NCBI RefSeq assembly: GCF_017104565.1 | Contig: NZ_JAAGPD010000037.1 | Location: forward strand, 59,277-123,276 | Direction: 5' to 3' | Source of the DNA: Paraburkholderia sp. Tr-20389 | Lineage (GTDB): Bacteria > Pseudomonadota > Gammaproteobacteria > Burkholderiales > Burkholderiaceae | Length of the DNA stretch: 64,000 nt | Shown: one piece after another, positions 56,530-64,000 of the stretch | Position numbering within the stretch: position 1 is the first letter of the stretch | Layout of the letters: each line of letters begins with the position of its first letter | Notes under the pieces: model-generated | The model's input: only the letters and a program-made list of their open reading frames with translations | Databases searched by the model: none | Told to the model about the DNA's origin: nothing | Program-made: the position numbers and the translations under genes

Positions 56530-57735
56530 ATGGTAAATTTTAGAGGTGTAAAGCCTGGGGTGTGCTTATTTCAGAAACAATATGCACGGGCTGTTCTTTT
56601 GGGAATTGCTGTAACGTGTGCGATATTGGTGACGTCAACTCAGTCGGCGGTGGCGGATGTAACCCCCCCCGGCGTCGTGATCGCACACAGCTTTGCACGT
56701 ACGGGGGTCTATCTTGGATCACCAGCAATCGCGATATTGCCGGATGGAGCGTATGTCGTAGCACATGATACGTTCGGTCCCGGGTCAAGGCAGAACACCG
56801 AATCACTGTATGAATCTAGGGATGAAGGACGGTCGTGGAAGAAGTTGGTCGACGTTAATGGTCAGTACTGGTCTTCTCTCTTTGTGGATCACGGCTTATT
56901 GTATATCGTTGGAACGAGTGGATTCTCGGGATTGCCCTGTATTCGCAGGTCGGCCGATGGTGGTCGATCTTGGTCGGTTCCACGCGATATTGGCACGGGC
57001 ATGCTCAGCAATGAAGGAAAGTATTTTTCCGCTGCTGTCCCAGTCGTTGTGGGAAATGGTCGCATCTGGCGCAGTATGGAATCGGTAGAGCCTACAGGCA
57101 TTTGGAGCTTTATGATGTCGGCTCCCATAGATAGCAATCTTCTCGACGGACGGAATTGGAAGTTCACAAACCGGTTGAGACCAAATGCGGAGTGGCTTAA
57201 TGGAAGGTTTAGAGGATGGTTGGAAGGAAATGCAGTCGTTACATCGCATGACGCGGTCGTAAATGTGCTGCGTGTTTATTTTAACGACTTGCCAGAGAAG
57301 GTTGCGCTTGTGTCCGTCAGTCCAGACGGCACTAAAGCCACTTTTGATCCTGAGAGTGGGTTCGCAGATATGCCGGGAGGAGGGAAGAAGTTCACGATAC
57401 GTTTTGATTCGCGGTCCGGCCTTTATTGGTCGCTAACCAATTCGGTGGACGCGGGATACGGTGGTTCCAATTACGAACGAGCACGAAATACGCTGGCTCT
57501 TGTTGCGTCTCGGGATCTCCGTAATTGGAGCATTCGACGTGTCGTTTTACATCATAACGATTGGAGTAATCATGGATTCCAATACGCTGATTGGCAGTTC
57601 GATGGAAATGATATTGTCGCAGTTGTGCGCACATCGTTTGATGATGGAGACGCAGGCGCGCATTCCCAGCATGATTCGAACTACATCACTTTCAATCGAA
57701 TCGCAAATTTCCGGGACATTGGTATAGAAAATTGA
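56530..57735 (+). CDS. Secreted sialidase-fold (Asp-box) glycosidase-like protein
   Basis: 401 residues. An N-terminal hydrophobic segment (AVLLGIAVTCAILVTSTQSA, about 21-40) followed by AVADV looks like a signal peptide. Two Asp-boxes S-X-D-X-G-X-T/S-W are exact: SRDEGRSW at 96-103 and SADGGRSW at 141-148. The fold is therefore a sialidase-like beta-propeller, and the substrate could be a 2-keto-3-deoxy sugar. It sits at the end of a locus with kdsA/kpsF, so cleavage of Kdo linkages in its own polymer is a hypothesis only. Catalytic residues were not assigned. Confidence 0.65.
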   Translation: MVNFRGVKPGVCLFQKQYARAVLLGIAVTCAILVTSTQSAVADVTPPGVVIAHSFARTGVYLGSPAIAILPDGAYVVAHDTFGPGSRQNTESLYESRDEGRSWKKLVDVNGQYWSSLFVDHGLLYIVGTSGFSGLPCIRRSADGGRSWSVPRDIGTGMLSNEGKYFSAAVPVVVGNGRIWRSMESVEPTGIWSFMMSAPIDSNLLDGRNWKFTNRLRPNAEWLNGRFRGWLEGNAVVTSHDAVVNVLRVYFNDLPEKVALVSVSPDGTKATFDPESGFADMPGGGKKFTIRFDSRSGLYWSLTNSVDAGYGGSNYERARNTLALVASRDLRNWSIRRVVLHHNDWSNHGFQYADWQFDGNDIVAVVRTSFDDGDAGAHSQHDSNYITFNRIANFRDIGIEN

Positions 57736-57760
57736 TTTGGATTTGACACGCGATCGTGGA

Positions 57761-58333
57761 TCACCGCCCACAAAGAAACGGCGAGTAATATTCGATCGCT
57801 TCCTGAATAGGTACGTGATGCCCGTACGCAATGGCTGACACGCCAAAGATCGTCAATGCTGCAAGAGCTCGCAGACGACCCTGCAACGCGGGCTGCATCG
57901 TCATTTGGAGAAAGGTGAACGTCACGAGTGAACCTAGACACCACCCGGCCACTACCTCGGAAACGGTGTGTGCGTTATCAAACACACGTGCCGTTCCGAT
58001 CATCGCGGCTATCAGCACGCCAAGCGCAAACCCAAGCTTTGTGCTGTTGTCGCGAGAATTTGTCAGGCAGATGACGAGTGTTGCGGGCCATACTGCAGAC
58101 GCGAGCATTGTGTGTCCGCTGATGACGCGAAAGTCGATTGCGCGAATCTCCAATCCGCAGCCCGCGTAAAGCACCTTTGTTACGCCTACGACAAATGCCC
58201 CGCCGGTGAGCAACACAAGCCAATTCGCTGCGGAGCGCCATCCGGCCGATGACATGGTTAACCATGCTGCGCACGTAAGCGCGAGAGGCAGAGTAAGCGC
58301 TGCGTCGCCGAGATTGCTGAGGGTGGACCACAT
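57761..58333 (-). CDS. PAP2-family membrane phosphatase
   Basis: 190 residues, about five hydrophobic helices. Phosphatase motif 2 is Ser72-Gly73-His74 (VISGHTMLASA) and motif 3 is Arg116-X5-His122-X3-Glu126 (ARVFDNAHTVSEVVAG; Glu replaces the usual Asp). Motif 1 K-X6-RP is not intact: K53 leads into VLYAGCGLEIR without the RP. Perhaps acts on undecaprenyl pyrophosphate or another lipid phosphate. Converges with the sialidase-like gene (25-base gap) and lies 40 bases from the downstream regulator. Confidence 0.72.
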   Translation of the reverse strand: MWSTLSNLGDAALTLPLALTCAAWLTMSSAGWRSAANWLVLLTGGAFVVGVTKVLYAGCGLEIRAIDFRVISGHTMLASAVWPATLVICLTNSRDNSTKLGFALGVLIAAMIGTARVFDNAHTVSEVVAGWCLGSLVTFTFLQMTMQPALQGRLRALAALTIFGVSAIAYGHHVPIQEAIEYYSPFLCGR

Positions 58334-58373
58334 ATCGGTTCTTGAGATGGCTTCTAGACGTTCTTGTCCAATT

Positions 58374-59426
58374 CTAAGTGTGTGTCGCGTTAGTCATAAG
58401 GTGATTCCGGTCGATGTTCGCCGAACGTATTGCGCTGTCACGCGGTTCATGAGCTTTCCGCACCCGCCCCCGATACTCCGTCGGCGATATCTCCCAAACC
58501 TGCCGAAACAACCGCGCCAGACATTCCCCGCTCGTCAGCCCGCACCGCCGGGCGATTTTGTCCACCGGCAAGTCACTCGATTCCAGCATGCTCGCAGCCA
58601 ACTCAACCCGCGCGCGTCGCAAATATTCAGAAGGCTTGATACCCATTTCAGCCCTAAAGTGTCGCAAGTACGAACGCTCGCTCATCCCAGCCGTTTGCGC
58701 CGCGACCGTAACTGAAATGGCCTTATTGCAATTGCGCGTGATCCACTGAGCACTTTCGTGAATCTTGTCCCTGATCGACTTCGCGCTATCGCGGGCGATA
58801 GCATTGAATTCAGGCAAGCCCGTGTCGGGAATCAACTCCAGCACGCGGCGCAAGACGCCGACACCAAAGTCCTGTCGTACGAGTTCGAGCGCCTGGCGCA
58901 CGGCCGACCGCGGGCCAAGACCGGCGGCACTGTTGAGCGATGAGTCGCCAGACACACCAGTCTGTTTCCTGGCATCGAATTGCCTACCTGCCACCCCGAT
59001 CGCAGAGAGCAACGAATCGCCATTACCAATTGCGCATACCTCGTCGGCCTGACAGGCCGCTTCGCGAAGCCAGTCGTTGAATCGGACGTCTTTCGTGCGC
59101 TCGGACGTCAATTCTCCACACGCAACGAAGAGCACGCGCAGAGAGGGAAGTTGGCTGACCGTCTGCGTCAGCACATCGATCTGCGCTGAGCTGGATACAC
59201 ATTCCCCGCGATCGGAGAGAAAGGCGGTCCGGTAACAAGGCAGACCACCAGGCCCCGCGGCCAGAACCTGATTCGCCTTGTCGAATACATCGACGACTTC
59301 GGCGGCCGGCAACATCGAGAAGCCGTCGAATACGGCGATCCCAACGAAGTGCGTATCGTGTGAAAAATCGTGAACTGAAACACTGTGGCCCGAACTGCGT
59401 GAAGCGTTGTACCGAGTTGTTTTCAT
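58374..59426 (-). CDS. GlxA-type AraC transcription regulator
   Basis: 350 residues: DJ-1/PfpI-like N-terminal domain (FVGIAVFDGFSMLPAAEVVD, VLFVACGELTSERT) and AraC C-terminal domain (VTVAAQTAGMSERSYLRHFR, IARRCGLTSGECLARLFRQV). GGGAGG with 7-base spacing fixes the start MKTTRYNASR, although the frame is open for 87 codons more. Third GlxA-type regulator of the window. It follows the polysaccharide locus and may regulate it, but no target can be read from the sequence. Confidence 0.88.
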   Translation of the reverse strand: MKTTRYNASRSSGHSVSVHDFSHDTHFVGIAVFDGFSMLPAAEVVDVFDKANQVLAAGPGGLPCYRTAFLSDRGECVSSSAQIDVLTQTVSQLPSLRVLFVACGELTSERTKDVRFNDWLREAACQADEVCAIGNGDSLLSAIGVAGRQFDARKQTGVSGDSSLNSAAGLGPRSAVRQALELVRQDFGVGVLRRVLELIPDTGLPEFNAIARDSAKSIRDKIHESAQWITRNCNKAISVTVAAQTAGMSERSYLRHFRAEMGIKPSEYLRRARVELAASMLESSDLPVDKIARRCGLTSGECLARLFRQVWEISPTEYRGRVRKAHEPRDSAIRSANIDRNHLMTNATHT

Positions 59427-59890
59427 CAATGCCTCCCTGCTGCGTATCAGCGTATCTGGCGCGCGCATTTGAGCATTGCTGACGAACGTTCCCGATCGAA
59501 GCTTTGTCATTCTTTTAAGCACGCCCCACATAGAGGCGCAGAGGATACGAAGACGTTTCCACGCGACCAATCGGACAAATCTGATTCCCCTGACAAACGT
59601 TCCGGCGTCGATAGAGAGGGGGCGATTCTTCGAATTGATCTGACAGACGCATTCAATCCCGCGAATTGATGCACCATTCGTGGGCATTTCACAACGATTT
59701 TCCCGGCTATACCGACTTCAACTGGACTGGGCGATGGCGCTCGGGCAGCATCTCGTCCGTTGCATGCACAGCGAATCGAACTTACTTGCAAGCAAGAAGG
59801 CAAGAAGCTTGCTAACTAGTAAGCATGCCGAACAAAAAATTATTTCAGCACGAAAAATCAACATATATCTACCAAAATAGGAGATCTCCA
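59427..59890. other. Intergenic region between regulator and porin
   Basis: 464 bases. CGAATTGAT occurs twice as a direct repeat (59631 and 59662, 31 bases apart), possibly a binding site array. Near the porin the sequence is AT-rich. No supported gene. Confidence 0.35.
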
Positions 59891-61042
59891 ATGAAGAAAC
59901 AGGTCATTGCGCTGGCTGCTTCGGCCGCGTTCGCCGCTCCCGTATTCGCGCAAAGCAGCGTCACGCTGTATGGCGTGATCGACGAAGGCATCAATTACAC
60001 GAACAGCGTCGGCGGCCACAGCGTCGTTGAGCTGCAAAGCGGTTACGCGCAAGGCAGCCGTTGGGGCTTGAAAGGCGCGGAAGACCTGGGCGGCGGCAAC
60101 AAGGCGATCTTCCAGCTCGAAAGCGGCTTCGACCTGAATAGCGGCCGCGCAGGGCAGGGTGGCCGCATGTTCGGCCGTCAGGCATACGTCGGCGTGTCGA
60201 ACGACCGCTTCGGTACCGTCACGTTGGGCCGTCAGTACGATTCCGTCGTCGACTATCTCGCGCAGACCACGTCGAACGGCAACTGGTCGGGCTATCTGTT
60301 CTCGCATCCGTTCGACAACGACAATACGGACAACTCGTTCCGCGTCAACAACACGGTCAAGTACGCGAGCCCGGACATCGCCGGCTTCCAGTTCGGCGGC
60401 ACGTATAGCTTCAGTAACGACACGAACTTCGCCAACAATCGTCAATACAGCTTCGGCGCCCAGTACGCGACGGGCGGTCTGCTGCTCGCGGCTGCCTACT
60501 TGCAGGCGAACAACACGGGCGCAACGTCGGCCGGCGCGATCGCGACCAACGACGCCAGCTTCTTCGCGCAGCGCATGCGCGTGTTCGGCGCGGGCATCAA
60601 CTACACGTTCGGCTCGGCGACGGCCGGTTTCGCGTACACGAACTCGGACTATCACAACCCGACGGGCAACGGCTACCTCGGCAATCCGGGCGCGATCGTC
60701 GCTCCCGGCTCGACGCTGAACCGCCTGCGCTTCCAGAACTTCGAAGTGAATGCGAAGTACCAGGTGACGCCTGCGTTCTATGTCGGCGGCCAGTACGTCT
60801 ATACGCTGGAGAACTACGATGCATCGACGGGCGGCGTGAAGCCGAAGGTGCACTCGGTGGGTCTGATGGCCGACTACAACATCTCAAAGCGCACCGACTT
60901 CTACGTGCAAGGCGAGTATCAGAAGGTTGCCGGCGACAAGACCAACTCGATCATGGACAACGCGTTCATTCTCGGCACGCAGGCGCCGTCGTCGACGTCG
61001 AACCAGCTCGCGTTCCGCGTCGCGATTCGTCACAAGTTCTGA
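59891..61042 (+). CDS. Gram-negative trimeric porin
   Basis: 383 residues, signal peptide MKKQVIALAASAAFAAPVFA cut before QSSVTLYGVIDEGI; ends in RVAIRHKF with the terminal Phe of the beta-barrel signal. Highly biased codon use (C- and G-ending) suggests strong expression. GGAG lies ahead of the ATG. It is paralogous to the porin at 32.9 kb. A terminator follows. Confidence 0.94.
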   Translation: MKKQVIALAASAAFAAPVFAQSSVTLYGVIDEGINYTNSVGGHSVVELQSGYAQGSRWGLKGAEDLGGGNKAIFQLESGFDLNSGRAGQGGRMFGRQAYVGVSNDRFGTVTLGRQYDSVVDYLAQTTSNGNWSGYLFSHPFDNDNTDNSFRVNNTVKYASPDIAGFQFGGTYSFSNDTNFANNRQYSFGAQYATGGLLLAAAYLQANNTGATSAGAIATNDASFFAQRMRVFGAGINYTFGSATAGFAYTNSDYHNPTGNGYLGNPGAIVAPGSTLNRLRFQNFEVNAKYQVTPAFYVGGQYVYTLENYDASTGGVKPKVHSVGLMADYNISKRTDFYVQGEYQKVAGDKTNSIMDNAFILGTQAPSSTSNQLAFRVAIRHKF

Positions 61043-61091
61043 TCGCGTCAGGTTGCAAACGACCTTCGTGTCGTCGGATTTCCACGCATTT

Positions 61092-61128
61092 CCCGTCGCG
61101 CTTCATGTGAAGCCCGACGGGTTTTTTT
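61092..61128 (+). terminator. Intrinsic terminator after the porin
   Basis: CCCGTCG and GCTTCA pair with TGAAGC and CGACGGG around a short loop, followed by seven T. Confidence 0.9.
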
Positions 61129-61164
61129 ATCATCCCGGCAACATGATTGCGTCGCCTCGACACG

Positions 61165-61752
61165 TCATTGCAGGAACAGATGAAGCGCCGCGTATTGCAG
61201 CAGCATGATGGTCTTGCCGTCCATGATCTCGCCGCGCGCGATCATCGTTAAAGCATCGTCGATGGGCAATTCGAGCACCTCGATGTCTTCGCCTTCGTCG
61301 GCGACGCCGCCACCGCGGCTCACACGCGCAGCCGCATCATATTCGGCGACGAAAAAGTAGAGCTTCTCCGTCACGGAGCCCGGACTCATGAACGCCTCGA
61401 ACACCTTGCGCACCGACTCCACGCGATAGCCTGTTTCCTCTTCGACTTCCGCGCGAATCCGCGCTTCGGGCGATGCGGCTTCGAGCAATCCTGCCGGTGC
61501 CTCGATCAGCATCCCTTCGTGTCCGTTGACGAACGCCGGCAGGCGAAACTGCCGCGTCAGCACCACCGTGCGCCGGCGCGGGTCGAAAAGCAGCAGCGTC
61601 GCGCCGTTGCCGCGATCGTAGGTTTCGCGGCTTTGCCGCTGCCAGCTGCCATCGGCGCGCTGGTAATCGAAGGTGGTTTTCTTCAGTACGTACCAGTCGT
61701 CGGACAGCACCTGCACATCGACGATACGCACGCGGTCAGCCGTTTCGCTCAT
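61165..61752 (-). CDS. nudK: Nudix hydrolase, GDP-mannose pyrophosphatase (NudK) type
   Basis: 195 residues. Resembles E. coli NudK throughout: RADGSWQRQSRETYDRGNGA, VVLTRQFRLPAFVNGHEGML, Nudix box GLLEAASPEARIRAEVEEET-GY, then FEAFMSPGSVTEKLYFFVAE and DGKTIMLLQYA. Hydrolyses GDP-mannose or related nucleotide sugars. MSETADRV has GGGA ahead; the longer frame runs into the divergent promoter. Divergent from the DeoR regulator. Confidence 0.87.
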   Translation of the reverse strand: MSETADRVRIVDVQVLSDDWYVLKKTTFDYQRADGSWQRQSRETYDRGNGATLLLFDPRRRTVVLTRQFRLPAFVNGHEGMLIEAPAGLLEAASPEARIRAEVEEETGYRVESVRKVFEAFMSPGSVTEKLYFFVAEYDAAARVSRGGGVADEGEDIEVLELPIDDALTMIARGEIMDGKTIMLLQYAALHLFLQ

Positions 61753-61842
61753 GAGCGTTCCCTGTTTCGGATTCACCATCCGATCGCGCAATGGCGACCG
61801 GGTAAGGACGCAGCCGATTGGCCGCATCGTCCGAGCATGGTA

Positions 61843-61879
61843 TCGTGCAGTTTCGTGCAGAATCAAGAAAATTCGTGCA
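61843..61879. promoter_or_regulatory. Phased direct repeats upstream of the DeoR regulator
   Basis: TCGTGCA occurs at 61843, 61853 and 61873, spaced 10 and 20 bases (whole helical turns). This fits a DeoR-family operator. Confidence 0.55.
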
Positions 61880-61912
61880 ATCTCATGATCGGATCAATCT
61901 CGGACTAACTGG

Positions 61913-62668
61913 ATGCTGACTTCCCAACGCAAGAAGCTGATTCTCGACGCGCTCAAGCGCGATGGCCAGGTGCTGGCCAAGGCGCTGAGCGACACCTTCG
62001 GCGTGTCGGAGGACACGGTGCGCCGCGATCTGCGCGAGCTTGCCGCCGAGGGCAAGCTGCAACGCGTGCACGGCGGCGCACTGGCCGCGTCGCCGGCGGA
62101 GGCGAATCTCGCGGGGCGCCGGGCGATTGGATCGGAGGCGAAGGCGGCGATCGGCCGGGCGGCCGCGCAGATGATCGCGCCGGGCCAGATCGCGTTCGTC
62201 GATGGCGGGACGACGGCCATTCAACTGGCGCGCCATCTGCCCATCGACCTGCGCGCGACCATCGTCACGCACAGTCCGAGCGTCGCCGTCGAACTGGCGG
62301 AGCACGAGGCGCTGGAAGTCGTCGTGATCGGCGGGCGGCTGTTCCGCCATTCGATGGTGACGGTCGGCGCGGCCGCCATCGAAGCGCTCGGCCACATCCG
62401 CGCCGATCTGTACTTCATGGGCGTGACGGGCGTCCATCCCGAAGCGGGGCTGAGCACGGGCGATCTGGAGGAAGCGTATGTGAAGCGCGCGCTCGTCGCG
62501 CGGGCAGCCGAGACGGTGGTGCTGGCATCGTCGGAAAAACTGAATGCCGCGTCGGCATACATGATTGCGGGCATCGACGCGGCGAGCGCGATCATCGTCG
62601 AGAAGGACACGCCCGAGTCGACAACCGCGCCTTTCGAAGCGTCAGGTGTGACGATCCTTCGCGCCTGA
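61913..62668 (+). CDS. DeoR-family transcription regulator
   Basis: 251 residues. N-terminal DeoR helix-turn-helix (residues 1-55; LAKALSDTFGVSEDTVRRDL, RVHGGAL) and a C-terminal sugar-phosphate-isomerase-like sensor domain (FVDGGTTAIQLARHLP, VVVIGGRLFRHSMVTVG). Probably responds to a phosphosugar. It diverges from nudK and likely binds the phased TCGTGCA repeats. The ribosome-binding site is weak. Confidence 0.9.
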   Translation: MLTSQRKKLILDALKRDGQVLAKALSDTFGVSEDTVRRDLRELAAEGKLQRVHGGALAASPAEANLAGRRAIGSEAKAAIGRAAAQMIAPGQIAFVDGGTTAIQLARHLPIDLRATIVTHSPSVAVELAEHEALEVVVIGGRLFRHSMVTVGAAAIEALGHIRADLYFMGVTGVHPEAGLSTGDLEEAYVKRALVARAAETVVLASSEKLNAASAYMIAGIDAASAIIVEKDTPESTTAPFEASGVTILRA

Positions 62669-62691
62669 ACGAAGCCGGCCTGCGCCCGGCG

Positions 62692-63099
62692 TCATCGCTG
62701 CTCGAGAAAGCGCTTCAGTTCGGCGAGGTCGCGTTCGACCCATTGCGCGTCGGCGGCAAACTGCGCGTCGCTCATGCTTGCCGTCCGTAACAGGGTAAGC
62801 AGCACTTCGGCGCCGTTGCCGTTCGGGATCACGCGCATCGGCACGTAGATCTCGTCGCCCTGTCCGGTGATCACACGATGATCGAGCACGCCATACGGAT
62901 TGCGCGGCGTGAAGTGTACTGTTACAGGATGTCCGTCCGCGCTTTCGAAGGTCCACTCTTCGCCTGCGCCGCGCAACGGCTTGCCGAGCCCCGACGCCCA
63001 TTGCGCGAACGACAACGGATGTTCCATGAACGCGTACACCTCGCGCCAGTCGCGCGCGATCGCCACGCTGATCGTTTTCGATTCGGCTACGGCGGTCAT
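62692..63099 (-). CDS. SRPBCC (START-like) domain protein
   Basis: 135 residues, helix-grip fold by pattern: ISVAIARDWREVYAFMEHPL at the N-terminus, HFTPRNPYGVLDHRVITGQ in the middle, and WVERDLAELKRFLEQ as the C-terminal helix. GGAG lies 9 bases ahead of MTAVAESK; eight upstream codons are also in frame. Convergent with the DeoR gene. Function unknown, probably small-molecule binding. Confidence 0.8.
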   Translation of the reverse strand: MTAVAESKTISVAIARDWREVYAFMEHPLSFAQWASGLGKPLRGAGEEWTFESADGHPVTVHFTPRNPYGVLDHRVITGQGDEIYVPMRVIPNGNGAEVLLTLLRTASMSDAQFAADAQWVERDLAELKRFLEQR

Positions 63100-63507
63100 C
63101 GTTGTCTCCATTGGGGTTGCCACGGCGCACGCGTCTCAAGTTTCGCGCGTTCCCTGCCGATATGACAAAGAGCAGGTGTTATGACACGCGCCGGAAAGAT
63201 TGTCGATCCGGGCGCGATCGTGCAGGCAATACAGCCGGTAATTTGTATCGAAGTGTTCACGGGAAGCGTTTTCCGGTGCCTGCACTTTACAATGCGGCTT
63301 GGATTTAAAAGGCTAATCCGACCCCTTTAGCGGAAGATCGCATCACGTTTGACGCGGCTCCGTAAGAGAGGGGAATTCCGGCGGTGAGCCGGACGGTTGA
63401 GGCCGCAACGAGGCGGCATGCTGCGCGCCGTCAGCGGGTGTCCTGCGACATCCGCTGACCGGGCGAAGCGCGCATCCGCTCTATAAACGAATAATGCGGG
63501 AGAGCAT
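63100..63507. other. Intergenic region with two hairpins ahead of the LysM gene
   Basis: 408 bases. Stem CCGGC-N5-GCCGG at 63378-63392, and GTCAGCGGGTGTC/GACATCCGCTGAC (one mismatch, 4-base loop) at 63430-63459, which ends 48 bases before the ATG. They could form a structured mRNA leader. Confidence 0.4.
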
Positions 63508-64000
63508 ATGTCGAAGAATGGTTTCGACAGAACCTGGGCCGGTTTCGCGAGCTTCACGCTCGCCTTGATGTTGGGGGCCTGCGCGCATGTCGGCGAGCAG
63601 GACGCGAAGAACAGCGACGCGGCGTCGACCGCGCAAACGGCAACGGATCCGGCTGCCGCGGCGCCCGCGCCGCAGATGGTCGCGCAGCCGGTGCCGCCCG
63701 TGATCTACAAGGTGCGTCGCGGCGATTCGCTGGCTCGCATCGCGCGCAGCCATAACGTGACGGTCAAGCAGATCGTCGCGTGGAATCATCTGAAGTCGTC
63801 CGCGCGTCTGCATATCGGGCAGCCGCTGAAGGTGTCATCGCCGGATGCAGTGAAGATGGTCGCCGTGCCGGCCGGTCCGGCCGCAGGCCCGGCGCCGGGC
63901 AAAGCGCCGAATGCGAACGGAGCTGCGGCGGCTGCCAGCGGCGCGTCGAATGCGACCGCGAGCAGCGGGGCGGCCAGCGCCTCGACGAGCAGTGCCAGCG
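63508..64000 (+). CDS. LysM-domain lipoprotein, cut by the window edge
   Basis: 164 residues visible and open to the end. The signal has lipobox LMLGAC (Cys near residue 25). A LysM peptidoglycan-binding domain follows: YKVRRGDSLARIARSHNVTV then KQIVAWNHLKSSARLHIGQP. After it comes an Ala/Pro/Ser-rich low-complexity linker. GGGAG precedes the ATG. The catalytic part, if any, is outside the window; murein hydrolase or transglycosylase, and NlpD-like protein, are possible. Confidence 0.85.
   Translation, partial: MSKNGFDRTWAGFASFTLALMLGACAHVGEQDAKNSDAASTAQTATDPAAAAPAPQMVAQPVPPVIYKVRRGDSLARIARSHNVTVKQIVAWNHLKSSARLHIGQPLKVSSPDAVKMVAVPAGPAAGPAPGKAPNANGAAAAASGASNATASSGAASASTSSAS

Noticed and set aside
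58374-59687. Longer regulator start at 59687
   Set aside because: GGGAGG correctly spaced before MKTTRYNASR and loss of homology upstream favour 59426.

Overview
The window is chromosomal DNA of a Burkholderiaceae bacterium, most likely Paraburkholderia, Caballeronia or a close relative. This is inferred from the high-GC codon use, the two trimeric general porins of Burkholderia type, the DUF3331 protein, the GbdR/CdhR methylamine loci and the mosaic palindromic intergenic element typical of this group. No species is claimed. I saw no rRNA, tRNA, CRISPR array, transposase or integrase.

Region 1 (about 0-40 kb) collects pathways for quaternary amines that converge on glycine betaine. Choline-O-sulfate is hydrolysed by BetC (30.1 kb, with a divergent LysR regulator and a choline-type binding protein). 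Choline is oxidised by BetA and BetB under BetI (1.6-5.5 kb). Carnitine enters through cdhR / caiX-cdhC-cdhA-cdhB-hocS (34-40 kb). Betaine is demethylated by GbcA/GbcB and dimethylglycine by DgcA/DgcB with a dedicated ETF pair; these genes lie with glyA, a dipeptidase and a DUF5943-like protein beside gbdR (11-24 kb). One-carbon by-products are handled by FdhA (divergent from betI) and PurU. Sarcosine oxidase is not in the window. Three substrate-binding proteins occur without permease or ATPase genes, suggesting a shared transporter elsewhere. A B12-dependent ribonucleotide reductase lies inside this region.

Two large mosaic repeat elements with perfect inverted arms (88 bp at 10.3-11.05 kb and 119 bp at 24.0-25.1 kb) bracket the gbdR-to-gbcB block. 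The second contains a 383-bp tandem duplication. Flanking coding DNA appears to change codon-ending bases toward these elements.

Region 2 (40-43 kb) holds an AI-2E family exporter and an OpgC-like membrane acyltransferase. Region 3 (43.4-59.4 kb) is a Wzy-dependent exopolysaccharide or capsule locus: priming transferase, Wza, Wzb, Wzc, flippase, a KpsS-like (beta-Kdo transferase family) protein, an acetyltransferase, a glycosyltransferase broken by an apparent +1 frameshift, a GT4-type transferase, KdsA, KpsF/KdsD, a Wzy/EpsG-like polymerase, a secreted Asp-box sialidase-fold protein, a PAP2 phosphatase and a GlxA-type regulator. GC content falls clearly between about 48 and 57.7 kb. A dedicated KdsA of the Asn (non-metal) class, KpsF and the KpsS-like protein together suggest a Kdo-containing polymer. 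The sialidase-like protein may act on it. This is the best candidate for something undescribed.

Region 4 (59.9-64 kb) contains a general porin, a NudK-type Nudix hydrolase divergent from a DeoR regulator, an SRPBCC protein and the start of a LysM lipoprotein cut by the window edge.
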